Counted from the stretch's first letter, positions 11,471 through 23,655 are shown. The stretch is 35,000 nt of DNA from Neocallimastix lanati (nom. inval.) (GCA_016946835.1 JACVTC010000004.1:582501-617500), one strand, 5' to 3'. Notes: generated from the sequence alone by a model not told the origin. Numbers and translations are program-made.

Positions 11471-13122
11471 ATTTCAACAGCTGGTAATTTCAGAAATGAT
11501 ATTAATGAACAGAATGATTTAGGTACTCATGGTAAATTGGCAAATGAATATTATTCATTTTTAAATGCAATATGGTATGAACATCAACCAATAGTATCAC
11601 CAGCAAATATAAAATCCGCAATATCAAATTTTAATGAAGAATTTATAGGATCGGATCAACATGATTCTCAAGAATTTCTTTCTTGTATATTGGATGGTCT
11701 TCATGAGGATCTAAACGTCGCAAGAAGAAAGAAATCAAATTCTTATATAGAAAGCAAAAGAAAAGAGCATAATAATCAAGAAAAAGAAGAAGAAAGAGAA
11801 GAGTTCGATGTGGAAACATTAAGGGATAGAGCTTGGAAACGTTATATAGATTTTAATTACAGTATTATTGTTACGACTTTCCAAGGACAATATATGAGTG
11901 TTTTAAAGTGCTCACAATGTGGAAAGGTAAAACAAACATGAAAAAATAAAATAAATAAAATAAAATAAGAAAACAAAAATATATATATATATATATATAT
12001 ATAAATCTAACAAAGCAAAATAATTAATAATATATTTCAATATAATATAAAATATAATTAAAATAATTATTCAAATATATATATAATTAACAAATAATAA
12101 AAAGATATCTCCTACTTTCAATTCATTAATGTATTTATCATTGCCTATTCCAGATAATGCCAGAAATTTAAAGGATTGTTTAGATAAATATATTGAAATT
12201 GAATACTTAAAAGGAAATGATGGATGGTATAAAAATAAATAAATAAATAAATAATATATATTTATATATATATATAAGCAATATAATTATTATGCTGCTT
12301 AGTAATTATTATTAATAATATTATTATTGCTTGTGTTCTTAATAATCTTTATATATATATATATATAATAGGAAATGTCCAAGATGTAATAAAAAAGTTG
12401 ATGCTCAAAAACAGCTTATATTATCAAAATTACCAGATATAATGCTTATACAACTTAAGCGATTTTACTTTCAAGGGCCATTCAGAGATAAAATCAATAA
12501 ATATATTGATTTCCCAATAAAGTAAATAATAAAATAAATAATATATAATATTTAAAAAAAAAAAAAAAAAAAAAAAAAATCTCATATATGTAACATTTTT
12601 ATAAAATCATAATAGAAATCTAGATTTATCTCCTTATACTTATAAATTCAAGCAAAAGGAGTCTTGTTACACCTATAATTTGTTTGCAATTTCTGTAAAA
12701 TATATTATTTTTTCATTAATTTTAAATTTAGTAATGATAATAAAAAAAAAAAAAATAAATAAAAATAAATTCATGAACACTTATATTATTATTATTATTA
12801 TTATTATTATCTTTTTTTTTTTTTTTTTTTTTTAGAATCATTATGGTACGTTGAGTGGGGGTCATTATACTGCTTTTATAAAAAATAAGTCTAATGATGG
12901 ATGGATTGAATTTAATGATTCGAGATATTCCGATATTAGTGAATCAAAAATAAAAGTATGTATAAGTATTTATGTTAATTATTATTAATTATAATATTTT
13001 CTTACATAATAGAACTTATTTATATGTATATAATAATAAATAAATAAATAAATAACTAGACTGAAGCTGCATATATCTTATTCTATGTTAAAACAAATAA
13101 GCAATCAGACTTTTTTAAATAA
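8423..13122 (+). CDS. Ubiquitin carboxyl-terminal hydrolase, Doa4/USP8 type, with rhodanese domain
   Basis: Twelve exons: 8423-8545, 8685-8749, 8960-9032, 9157-9479, 9911-10220, 10473-11322, 11481-11926, 12105-12226, 12372-12521, 12616-12694, 12836-12955, 13060-13122. They total 2724 nt (907 residues) with every phase consistent. The enzyme removes ubiquitin from substrates; the family acts at endosomes and with the proteasome. The helical N-terminus (1 to about 130) resembles the USP8 N-terminal region. A rhodanese-like domain follows (about 138-285, with [15 protein letters not shown]), then a Ser/Pro/Gln/Asn-rich linker with Pro motifs. The USP domain starts near 553: Cys box [13 protein letters not shown] (Cys561), QHDSQEF, zinc-binding CSQC and CPRC pairs, and His box [12 protein letters not shown] (His857) followed by FNDSRY. 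All catalytic residues are present, so activity is expected. The junction into exon 6 is the least certain: AAAAG at 10472 keeps phase 0 with donor 10221, and a stronger-looking TTCAG at 10479 would need another donor. Confidence 0.93.
11331..11470. repeat. (AAAT)n and (TTA)n microsatellites inside an intron
   Basis: Within intron 6 of the ubiquitin hydrolase gene there are about nine AAAT copies (11331-11367) and then about 26 perfect TTA copies (11391-11469). The latter gives a poly-isoleucine reading frame that runs into the next exon. It is intronic, because the acceptor CAACAG at 11475-11480 restores the USP reading frame. Confidence 0.88.
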
Positions 13123-14187
13123 TTAAATCTTATAACTTTTTTTTTTTTTTTTTTTTTTTTTTTGTTTATCTATATCTGTATTAAATAATATACATATATT
13201 TTTATACTAAATTTTTTATTTTTTACGATAAGTTTTTAAAATTTTATTATAAAAAAATATATTATTAATAATAATTATAGCAAATAACTAGTCATTTATA
13301 AATTATTATTAATAATAAACAAATAAACCATAAAAGAATAAAAAATAAAAAATAAAAATAAAAAAATAAAAAATAAAAAATAAAAATAAAAAAATAAAAA
13401 AATAAAAAAATAAAAAAATAAAAATATAAATAAAAATAAAAATATAAATATAAATATAAATAAAAATAAAAATAAATAAATAATAATAAAAATATATATA
13501 ATTTTATATCACCAAAATTATATATTTATTTATAAAAAATATTTAATTATTATACAATTTAATATCAATTCAAAAATACTATTACTAATATATAATAAAT
13601 ACAAATAAATAATTAAAAATAGCATTTAAATTCTTTTTTCTTTTTAGGCTATTTAAGGGTTTTTTATTAGTATTTTTGTTTTTTTGTTTTTTTGTTTTTT
13701 TTGTTTTTTTGTTTTGTTTTTTAAATTTATATATATGTTACATTGCTTAAAAAAAAAATTAATACTTTTTTTCTTATTAATATAAATTATTTAATAGATT
13801 ATAACTAGACTACATATTTAATAAAAATTAAAAGAAAAATAAATAAATAATTAAATAATTAATAACAAAATCAATCAATAAATATTTCTAGAGAAAAGGG
13901 GAAAAAAAATTTAATGCTTTTTTTTCCTAATATTTGACAATTTATAAATTTAATTTCTGTAAGAAAAAATATATTTTTTCAATTATAATTATGGTATTCT
14001 AAAAATTATTAAAAATTTAAATAATTAATAAATTATTTTTTTTTAAAAAAAAAAATCATTATATGCAGTAATTAATAAATGATAGTTATTGTCTAATAGC
14101 AATATTACTAAAATAATAAATAGAATAATAATATATGAAAATCCATATTATGAATTAAAAAAAAAAAATAAAATTCTTTTTCTCATT

Positions 14188-14219
<32 letters not shown>

Positions 14220-14240
14220 CTATATTTAATCTATTATGTA

Positions 14241-14272
<32 letters not shown>

Positions 14273-14291
14273 TATTATTTTTATTATTTAT
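13123..14291. other. Convergent intergenic spacer
   Basis: The 3' ends of the ubiquitin hydrolase gene and the helicase gene face each other here. Contents are a T run at about 13138-13163, a degenerate A4-6/T array (about 13330-13480), a TTTTTTG-repeated stretch (about 13665-13725), a (TA)n run near 14240 and further homopolymers. No gene was recognised. Termination signals for both genes should lie here but cannot be picked out in this composition. Confidence 0.75.
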
Positions 14292-16520
14292 TTATTTTCT
14301 AAATCCTCTTCCACTTCCTCTTCTATTAGAGGAAAAGGAAGATCTACCTCCAAAACTACTACCTCCTGATGACGAAGATCTACCATTACTAAATGAGGAT
14401 CTATTATTACCAAATGAGGATCTACCACGATCTCCACCACGATTACCATTAACACCATAAGATGATCTACCACCATTTCCTCCACGATTACCACCAAAAG
14501 ACCTACCGCCATTGCTATTATAACCAAAAGATGCAGTACTATTAGCACCATGAGATTCCATTAATTCAGGAAGATTCTTTGGAATTTCTAAAGTAATGGT
14601 TTCACTATCATGCCATTCAATTTTATTAATTCTAATATTAATTGCTGTTCCATCTTCATTAGTATCGTATTCAACTTTTTTTTCATCAAGATCTACAACA
14701 ACACCACGACTATCCTTACACATTCTCCATCTACGAGTGAATTCTGGATTAATACCTGGATATCTTCTATCAAACATAGAACGAATATAACCTGGATTTC
14801 TAATTTCATGAGAAATCTTAAAGAATAGAGTAATATAGCCTTCTTCAGAAGATATTAAACTTCTTGAAGATAATGGTTTTGTAGTATTACACATGTAAGC
14901 AATACAAGCAGAAATAGAATTAATAGCATCACCATTATAACGTTCTAATAATTCCTTAGCAGTATCCTTGAAATAGTTAAGCACTTGTGGAGAAATATCT
15001 TGACTTAATGTTTCACACATATTAGATGCTTGAGCTGCAATAATATCGGATGGTTGTGGAGCAGAAACCATTGTAAACTTTAAACCAGTTTTCTTTTGAA
15101 TTATATTAAGCATGTACTCTTGATTTTGCTTATAGAAAGTAACACAAGTACCAGATCTACCGGCACGACCAGTACGACCAGAACGATGAATGTAAGATTC
15201 TACATCAGATGGGGGTTCACAATTAATAACTAAATCAACTTCTGGAATATCTAAACCACGAGCCATAACATTGGTTGCAATTAAACATTTAAATTTTCCA
15301 TCTCTGAAACCCTTTAAAGTAATTTCACGTTGTTTTTGAACAATATCACCATGAATAACTTGTGTGTATGACTTTAGTTTATCATTTAATGCTAATTCAT
15401 TGGCTTCACTTTTAGTTTCAACAAAGATAATAGTACGACTATCGTTACCTTTACCATAAACAGCAACAATATCACCAATAATATTTGAACGATTTTGCCA
15501 TGTACTTGGAATAGCATAATGATTAACAGTTTCACTAGTCTTTAATTTTTGTGAACCAACTAAATCAATTGTTTTCATATTTGGTCTCATGTACTTCTTA
15601 ATTGCCTTGTTAACCCAATCTGGGACAGTTGCAGAAAATAAAAGGGTTTGATGAACGGGGGCATTTGGAACTCCTTTCTTTTGTTCTTGAACCATCTGAA
15701 GAACTTTATCCATATATTCAGCAAAACCAATATCTAACATTTGGTCTGCTTCATCCATAACTAAAAATTGTAAATCATGAAGTTTAAGTGAGCCCCTTTC
15801 AATATGATCAATAATTCTACCAGGAGTACCAACAACAGCATCTAAACCTTTAGAAATAGCATTAATTTGTGGATCATATGGAACACCACCATAGATTGTA
15901 AAAACTTCAAAATCTTTACCACATAAATATTCTAATTCTTTACCGCTCTGAGAAGCTAATTCACGAGTTGGAGCCATAATTAAAATTTTTGGGGCTCTTC
16001 TACGAATATGGAACTGACCCGGATTTTCTTTTTTCATATTAATTAAGGTCTGAACCATTGGTAAACAAAATGCTAAAGTTTTACCAGTACCCGTTCTAGC
16101 TCTACCTAAAACATCAAAACCATCTAAAATTGGTTTCATAGTAGCTGCTTGTATTGGGAATAATGAGTTAATATTATGTCTTTCAAGACGAGTAACAATT
16201 GCTTTATCAAGATTATACGTTTCAAAACGATTTTCCCTTGGGATTTCATTTTTTTCTTTAGATTCATCTTTATTACTACTACTATTGCTATTGCTACTAT
16301 CATATTTATTATCATGTTTTTTTTCTTTAACCTCTTTCTTTTCTTTCTTTTCTTTCTTTTCTTTCTTTTCTTTTTTTTCCTTCTTACTCTTTTTATCTTT
16401 TTTATCCTTTTTATCTTTCTTATCTTTGTCATCGGTTTTAGCCTTTTTGACTTTAACTAATTCTTTTTCATCTTCTCTCTTTTCTTCTTCTAATAATTCT
16501 CTTTTCAAAACACCTGGCAT
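14292..16520 (-). CDS. DEAD-box RNA helicase with GUCT domain, DDX21/Gu type
   Basis: Single-exon gene of 742 residues. The family is ATP-dependent and nucleolar, acting in rRNA processing and transcription coupling. The N-terminus (about 20-70) is a KDKK/KEKK-repeat charged region typical of nucleolar proteins. Core motifs in order: Q motif (FPIQ, 121-124), motif I ARTGTGKT (141-148), Ia APTRELA (183-189), TPGR (232-235), DEAD (256-259), SAT (296-298), TIIFVETKSE (363-372), ARGLDIPEVD (420-429), HRSGRTGRAG (445-454). A GUCT domain follows at about 555-655 and includes the FTRRWRMCKDSRGVVVDL block. The tail (about 660-742) is Gly/Ser/Asn/Arg-rich with RGG-like repeats, as in DDX21/DDX50. Motifs are intact. 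GUCT helicases are known from animals, plants and amoebae and, as far as I know, are missing from the common yeasts, so this supports a non-Dikarya genome. Upstream it is divergent with the F-box gene. Confidence 0.96.
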   Translation of the reverse strand: MPGVLKRELLEEEKREDEKELVKVKKAKTDDKDKKDKKDKKDKKSKKEKKEKKEKKEKKEKKEVKEKKHDNKYDSSNSNSSSNKDESKEKNEIPRENRFETYNLDKAIVTRLERHNINSLFPIQAATMKPILDGFDVLGRARTGTGKTLAFCLPMVQTLINMKKENPGQFHIRRRAPKILIMAPTRELASQSGKELEYLCGKDFEVFTIYGGVPYDPQINAISKGLDAVVGTPGRIIDHIERGSLKLHDLQFLVMDEADQMLDIGFAEYMDKVLQMVQEQKKGVPNAPVHQTLLFSATVPDWVNKAIKKYMRPNMKTIDLVGSQKLKTSETVNHYAIPSTWQNRSNIIGDIVAVYGKGNDSRTIIFVETKSEANELALNDKLKSYTQVIHGDIVQKQREITLKGFRDGKFKCLIATNVMARGLDIPEVDLVINCEPPSDVESYIHRSGRTGRAGRSGTCVTFYKQNQEYMLNIIQKKTGLKFTMVSAPQPSDIIAAQASNMCETLSQDISPQVLNYFKDTAKELLERYNGDAINSISACIAYMCNTTKPLSSRSLISSEEGYITLFFKISHEIRNPGYIRSMFDRRYPGINPEFTRRWRMCKDSRGVVVDLDEKKVEYDTNEDGTAINIRINKIEWHDSETITLEIPKNLPELMESHGANSTASFGYNSNGGRSFGGNRGGNGGRSSYGVNGNRGGDRGRSSFGNNRSSFSNGRSSSSGGSSFGGRSSFSSNRRGSGRGFRK

Positions 16521-18025
16521 TTTTGAAATAATAATATTAAGTTTCGTTAAATAAATAATTTAATAAATCAATTAAAGCTGTAATATTTCTAATATGATCC
16601 TAAAATTTATAAATATTTAAAATTTATAAATGTAATTATATCTCCTGTTATAATAATAATTAAATTTTTATCATTATTTTTTATTTTTATAAAACCTCTT
16701 ATTTTATATATTTCCTATTTTTAAAACTTGTGCAAAGAAAAAAAAATTTTTTTATTTTATTTAATATGAACTTTAATATTCGATTTTTTTAATTAATATA
16801 TTTAAAATTAAAAAATCTTTATTTAAAAAAAAATTATGGTTGGTTCTTTGATTTTCTACCAATCATAATTTAGTTTTTTATTTTCTTTTTAAAGAAAACT
16901 TCTACAATTCCATTTTAAAATTTGAGATATTTAATTAAAAAAAAAAAAAAAAAAAGTCATTACTAAAATATTTATAAATAACTTTTGAATATTTATTTAT
17001 TTAACATTTTTATATTTATTAAATATATTTATTTTAATACAATATTCTTTATTTAAAAATTATTGTTAATATAGGCTTGAAATATTATTATTATAATTAT
17101 TATATTAAAATGTTAAAACAATAAAAATAAATTAATATTTACCAATATAAAAACTATAGATATATTAAATTAAAAATTTTCCAATATTTTATAAATCATA
17201 TACTATTGATTATTACATTTTAATAATAAAATTTTAAATGAATATACTTTTTACAAATAAATAAATACTATATAAAAAAATATGTGTAATTATTTTGATT
17301 ATTGTAAATGTCTTTGTTACAGTATAATAAATATTTTATTGTCTTTTTTAATATTTCAAAAAAAATCATTAATTGATTTTAAACATTTGTAAAATATTAT
17401 TTTAATATTAATATCAAATTTTAATTAATAGGAATTAATAAAATAAATGGAAAATGTTAATTAAAATACTTTAAGTATATAAAAAATTTAAACTTTCTGA
17501 AAAGAATATTTTATTAAATATATATAAAATCTCTTTATGAATAAATTAATAATCAATACAAATGGATTTGTTCTATATAAATTTTCAGAAAAGTTACTTA
17601 AAATTTAATTTGTATATAAAACTTAATAATATAATGATTCTAACCCTTTAAATTTTAATAGATTAAATGTTTCAAAAAAATTTTTTTTTTTGAGTAACCA
17701 TAAAAAAAAAGAATTAATTTTAAATAAATTTTAAGAAAAAAAAAATTAATATTTAAATTATTATAAGTCATATAATTATAAAGGTTTTTATTATTTTTTA
17801 TATTTAATTTTAAGTATACCATATATTTTAAATGATTAAATTTCTTATATAAATTTGATTTATAGTAAAGATTTTAATATTTTATTTTGACATTATATAA
17901 TTTTCTTTTATTATCTTTTATTATTATTTATTATAATTAATAAAAATTTAACACTTATTCTACATATAATTTAAAATTTAAGATTTAATTCTTAATTATA
18001 GAAATTAATTATATTTACTATAATT

Positions 18026-18029
<4 letters not shown>
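16521..18029. other. Divergent intergenic spacer, helicase / F-box gene
   Basis: About 1.5 kb of A/T-rich DNA lie between two start codons and should contain both promoters. No ORF or RNA gene was recognised. The patch at 16836-16870 (TTGGTTCTTTG and CCAATCATAA) is slightly less A/T-rich, and CCAAT on the plus strand could be a CCAAT-box, though that word alone is weak evidence. Confidence 0.65.

Positions 18030-18059
<30 letters not shown>
18030..18059 (+). promoter_or_regulatory. A30 leader directly abutting the F-box gene start codon
   Basis: Thirty consecutive A residues end at the A of the ATG at 18060. The mRNA would therefore have an oligo(A) 5' leader segment immediately before the start codon. 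In yeast, A-rich leaders can bind poly(A)-binding protein and influence initiation. Whether that happens here is inference. Confidence 0.5.
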
Positions 18060-18062
<3 letters not shown>

Positions 18063-19233
18063 TCATATCAGTATGAAAATTTATTAAGTGAAGCAAAGAA
18101 AATTTTAAATGATTCTAGAATAATAATAGATTCAATTATTAATAAACGAATTCAAAGTTCTGATTCCTCACTTGTGAACCATATAGATAATATTGATAGA
18201 ATATTAAATAATATTAGTTATTATGATGAAGTAAGACATACAAAAAAAAGAAAAAAGCTTCAAAATGCAAATGATAATGAAGCAAATTCTAGTTTAAATA
18301 ATAATATTTCAAATTTCAACTGGAAAGTTCAGAAAAAAATATCAAAAATTAACTCATTACCTGATGAAGTTTTAATAAAAATTTTTAAATACGTTAATTA
18401 TTATAATGAATTATCAGATTGCGTTTTGGTATGTAAAAAATGGAAATTATTAGGTACACCAATATTATATGAAACACCTGCAATATATTCACTTGATTCT
18501 TGGACAAAATTAAAATGTGCAATTGATTTTTCAAGTAAACCTATTAAACAATATTTAGGAAGTCTTATAAAAAATTTAAATTTTATTCGTTTAGAAACTA
18601 ATAATACAAGAAGTGTTGAATCACTTGTTATATATTTAGCAAAATTATGCCCAAATGTTGAAACTATTAATTTATCATCAATAACATTAGATGGTGCTGC
18701 AATTAGAAGAATAATTGATAAATTTCCTAAATTAGAATTTATAGATATTAGTATCAATTTATTAACTGAAAAAATTATTAATAAAACATTAGCACCACAT
18801 ATTCATAAGATAAAGTCATTACATATAGAAAATGATCTTTTATCAAATCAGGATCTTATATCTGATGAAGAATTTAAAGCATTTACAGTTAAAGCGAAAC
18901 AATTAGAGGAAATTCAATTTGACTTCTTTATGTCTCATTTAACTGTTGAAGGATTTAATGATGCCATTGACCAAATTCCAAATTTAACTAGTGTTGGAAT
19001 TGTTACAGAAGATTCATTAAATTTTGATGATGAATTAATGTTTTCGGTTAAATTTATAAATGATTACATTGTTAATCATGGAGAAAAATTAACAAAATTA
19101 TTTTTTGGTGGATCAACTATATTAGAGAATACGTTAAATTTAGTTGCCGAAAATTGCCCAAATTTAGAAACATTTGGTATTGAATTACCTAGTGTAAGTA
19201 TATATAAAATAATAAATATATATTTAGATTTAA

Positions 19234-19271
<38 letters not shown>

Positions 19272-19855
19272 AACATGTTTGCTTTTTTTGCTGTGTTTTT
19301 TTTTAATTTTTAATTTTTAATTTTATTTATATATTTATAATTAGTAATAATAAAATAATACTAATATAAAGAATAAATAATAATAATTATTGTGTCTATT
19401 AATAATATAATTGGTATTATTATTATTTAAAATTAAATTTATTGTTTTAATTAAAACGTAATTTTAATTAATTATAAATTATATAATATCAGAGATTTGC
19501 AACCCTTGATCAAAATGAAGAAGAAGTTAATCATGACATTCCATTATGTTATAACGCTTTTTTAAAAATTGCAAGTAAATGTGTAAAAATTAAATATTTA
19601 GAGATTGATCGCCTTCGCTCGGAAGAAGTTGATACATCTTATTGTGATAGAGTTATGAATGAATTTTTAATTAATTGTAAAGATTTATCTGTTTTATTAA
19701 TTCGTGAATCAACATTAAGTCCAACTGTGTTAGAAACATTAAATGAATATTGTAAAGAAAAATTGGAAATTTTAGAAATATCTACTGTTGATCATTTTGT
19801 TAATTTCGAAAAGTAATTAAATTGATTTATAATTTATGATATATATATATATATA

Positions 19856-19886
<31 letters not shown>

Positions 19887-20377
19887 GTTAAAATAAAATA
19901 AGACATAATATATATAATATACTAACATTTTTTAATAATTTTGATATTATATTTCAGTTTCCCAGATGTTATGCAGCAAGTAATTAATAATTGTAAAAAA
20001 TTACGAATTCTTTCATTACCTGCTGAAGATAATACAGAATACAATTTACCAGAAGATTTATGTCTTTATGAGGAAACATCAGAATTATTAAGTGTTTGGA
20101 ATATAAAAAAACAAGTATATATATATTGTTTTTTTTTTTTATTTTTTACATAAAATTTATATATGTGTATTTATATATACTTTTTTCTTTTTTTTGTATT
20201 ATTAACTGATGTATTATAAATCGTAAATATATAAAGTTACCATACTATAGATATTATGCAAATATGAATAGTCAAATTGATATAGATGAACTAAATGAAA
20301 CAAATGAAGATATTGAAAATACTCAAGCAATAGTGCATCGAAATGTTGTTCCAAGAATTGCTGTTATACGTTCATAA
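18060..20377 (+). CDS. F-box protein with leucine-rich-repeat-like region
   Basis: Exons are 18060-19193, 19493-19812, 19958-20114 and 20237-20377, totalling 1752 nt (583 residues) with GT-AG introns (GTAAGT, GTAATT and GTATAT donors; ATCAG, TTCAG and AAAG acceptors). The F-box lies at about 97-138 (INSLPDEVLIKIFKYV, then LVCKKWKLLGTPILYE). It is the segment that binds Skp1 in SCF ubiquitin ligases. The rest is a series of Leu/Ile-rich segments of 25-35 residues (for example LAKLCPNVETINLSS, FPKLEFIDIS, CPNLETFGIELP) resembling the degenerate LRR/RNI-like folds of fungal F-box proteins and probably serving as the substrate receptor. A basic KKRKK motif (62-66) is a possible nuclear signal. 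The substrate cannot be inferred. Without splicing the first exon reads into an intron with a TA-repeat. Confidence 0.87.
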
Positions 20378-20597
20378 TTAATTTTATAATTTTATTACTC
20401 TTAAATGTTCTTAATTATTATATTTAATATTTATTTGATATAAAGGTCTTTTATTATTATTATTATTTTATTTTTCTATTTTATTTATTACTTTATTTTC
20501 AATTTTTATTATTATTATTTTTTTCAATTTTATTTATTATTATTGTATTTAATATTTCTTTTATTTTTATTTTTATTTTTATTTTTATTTTTATTTT

Positions 20598-20639
<42 letters not shown>

Positions 20640-21654
20640 TTTTCCGTATTTAATATCATATTATGATAATGTATTCTTTATTTTATTTATTTATTTATCT
20701 TTAATTTACTTTTTTTTTAAAATCTTTCTTCTTTTTTTTTTTTTTTATTGAATATATTTATAATATTTATTATTAGTAATTGCTTATTTTATTCTTTCAT
20801 ATTGTAGTATTATATATTTCATTCACAAATATTACAATTTAATTTCACTTTAAAATCTGTTAACTATTAATACTAATCTTTTTATTTATATATAAATAGT
20901 AAAGTAATATATTTATTAATATTGTAATATATTTCTGTATTAATTTAAAAATAATAAACTTAAAAATTTAATAAATAGTATTTTTATTTTTACGTAATAC
21001 AAAATTGAAAAAATTTTAAAAGTTGTTAATTTAATTTAAGCTTATTAATTATTGTCGAATTGAAATTTAATCAAATTTTGATAATAATAAAAGTGTAAAA
21101 AAAAAACAAAACAAAAGTAAAAAAATATTATTAAATATTTTTCTTTATTTATTTGATTAATTAAAAGTAATTTTTAAATTTTCAATTTAAAAAATTATTA
21201 AGGTCCTTAAAAAAAAATAATAAATAAAAAAAATAAAAAAAAAAAAAAAAAAAAAATAAAAATAAAAAATAAACATCAATAAAAAAAATATTATTAAATA
21301 TTTTTATTATTTTATTTAAATAATTAAAAGTTATTTTTAAATTTTCAAATTTAAAACTTATTAAAAGTTAAAAAAAAAAAAAAGAAAAACAAATTTTTAT
21401 TTTGGTAATATTATATTATTATCGTTATTATTTTTTTTTATTAAATATTTATTATTTTATTATTATTAGAAATATATATATTTATATAATACTCAAAGTA
21501 TAGATAAAGTTTATATGAATATTTGAAAGTATAAAACTATACATTTCAGTATTTGTAATAATGAAATAAAATCATTTCAATAATATAAATATATTTTTTT
21601 TATAATATTTACATTATTTATTTATATTATATATTTCCAGTAGAAAATAAAGAA
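20378..21654. other. Intergenic spacer, F-box gene / E2 gene
   Basis: A/T-rich, with TTTTTA-type runs (about 20555-20600), a (TA)n run (about 20604-20630), and A-rich segments near 21210-21280. At 21635-21640 the word TTTCCAG precedes TAGAAAATAAAG and the E2 start codon, so a 5' UTR intron ending there is possible. No gene was recognised. Confidence 0.65.
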
Positions 21655-22055
21655 ATGTCTAAAATATTTACAAAACGTTTAATGAAAGAACTTCGTGATT
21701 TACAACAAAATCCACCAGCAGGAGTTGTTTTAGAGGATGTATCAGATTTAAATTGGTAATAAATATTTATTTATAATTTATACCTCAAGAAAATGAACCA
21801 AATACAATTTATATCTGTTTAATTATATAATTAGTAATTAGTTATTTTTGATTATTATTTAATAAATAGTTGGAAAATAAATATTATTGGAGCAAAAGAT
21901 ACATTATATGAAGGAGAAACTTTTACCTTAAAAGTAAATATTTTATATTTTATATGTTAATATTTGTAAAAAATTTTGGTTTTTGATAAAATTAAAATGT
22001 AATATTATATTTTACAGTTTAATTTCAGTAATAATTACCCAATTGATTCCCCAGA

Positions 22056-22092
<37 letters not shown>

Positions 22093-22958
22093 TATATTTT
22101 TTTTCATAAATTATAATTAATTAATATTTAAATAAAAAAAAAAAAAGAATAAATTTTTAACAAACAAAAAATAATTCATATTTATATTGTTTTATTAAAT
22201 ATATTTCAATAACATTATTATTGATTTATTTAGGTAGTATTTATTAACCATATACCAGTTCATCCTCATGTATTGTTTATTTTTTTTTAATTTTTTATTA
22301 TATATTAAAATTTGAAATTTAAATTTAATAAAAAAGTATTAAATAACTTTTATACTTTATTAAATATAAACATTAAAAATAGATATATAGGTATGTCTTA
22401 AAACTATTTGGAATTTTATAAATAATAATTTAATAGATTATTAGATAATGAAATTAATGTTCATATAAATAATTATCTTTAATTTAAAGCAATGGTCATA
22501 TATGTTTATCTATTTTATATGATCATTGGTCACCAGCATTAACTGTTACTTCAGTTTGTTTAAGTATTATTAGTATGCTTAGTAGTTGTACTAAAAAAGT
22601 AAATATTATTAATTTATATAAAAATATAATTTTTTTCTTTTTAAAATAAAAACAAAAATTTAAAAATTTTGATTTATTTAATTTATTTTTTCATTTTTAA
22701 GGTGCGTCCAGTTGATAATGATAGATATATAATGAGAGCCAAGAGTAATCCCAAATTAACTACCTGGGAATTTTCAGGTAAAATAATTTAACAACAAAAA
22801 TTAAGCAAATTAATTATAATAATAATATATATATATATTGTAGGAAATATAAAAGAAATCCTTTTTTATATTATATTTTATATTGTGTTTTTAATTTTTT
22901 TTTTAAATTTTTTTTTTTATTTTTTTATTTAATATTTAATATAGATGATACTGTTTGA
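21655..22958 (+). CDS. UBE2W: UBE2W-type ubiquitin-conjugating enzyme E2
   Basis: Eight exons: 21655-21755, 21870-21933, 22018-22056, 22234-22269, 22383-22390, 22490-22598, 22702-22777 and 22945-22958. They total 447 nt (148 residues), close to the family's roughly 150. UBE2W transfers ubiquitin to protein N-termini. The start [20 protein letters not shown] is the E2 N-terminal helix. [20 protein letters not shown] and the downstream [11 protein letters not shown] follow, with the UBE2W-specific HPH replacing the canonical HPN. The active-site block is [10 protein letters not shown] with Cys88, followed by [20 protein letters not shown]. The C-terminus ends ...TWEFSDDTV with TGA, matching the family's short DDT tail. 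The 8-nt fifth exon supplies Ile-Tyr and two bases of Ser, and is needed to keep frame and the conserved (V/I)YSNGHICL. Catalytic residues are present, so an active enzyme is expected. Confidence 0.94.
22383..22390 (+). other. 8-nt microexon of the E2 gene
   Basis: The exon ATATATAG is bounded by AATAG (acceptor, ending 22382) and GTATGT (donor, from 22391). It joins the previous exon, ending in HPH at phase 0, to the next, beginning C AAT GGT. The result reads H-I-Y-S-N-G-H-I-C, as in UBE2W homologues (HPHVYSNGHIC). Without it the frame breaks. Confidence 0.88.
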
Positions 22959-23655
22959 GATACTATTTCAATTATAATTTTTCTTCATATATATTAATAA
23001 AATTTAATATATATATTTTAATTATATTTTCAATAATAAATTATCAATTAAAATTGTCCTATAAAACTATAATATTATAAATTAATTAAGAATTATTTAA
23101 ATACAATTATTTAAAATTATTTCTATTAAAACAAAAGAATTCATATTTTTTTTTTTTTATTTAAACGAAAATTTAAAATCAAATTGTTTTAAAAATAATA
23201 ATTTTATTAAATTATTAATATTTGAAAGATTCTTTTTAAGTAATAATAAAAAAAAAAAAGTTATTAAAAATAAAATATTAAAAATTATTAATAAATATTG
23301 ATTTGAGTTAGATGTATTATATTATATTATTTTTGTCAATTAGTTCTATGAATTATATTTGATTAGGCTTGGACGAGCAATTTATATATATTATTATTTA
23401 TATATATAATATATATTTAGAATGTTTCTATTTATTAAAGTATAATAATATATGAAAAAATATTTCTTTATTTATATATTTTACTAAAATTTTACTTAAG
23501 TACTTATTATTTTAAATAGTAAAAATTTCAAGAATGTTTAAATAAATAATAATTAAAAATTTTAGGTATAAAGTTTTTGTTCAAAATTGAAAAAATTATG
23601 ACATTATAGTAATAAAATTGTTTAATATATATTGACTTAAAAAATATAAAAAAAG

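Noticed and set aside
11384-11480. Poly-isoleucine N-terminus on the USP catalytic exon
   Set aside because: It is the intronic (TTA)n array; splicing from 11322 to 11481 restores the conserved USP sequence.
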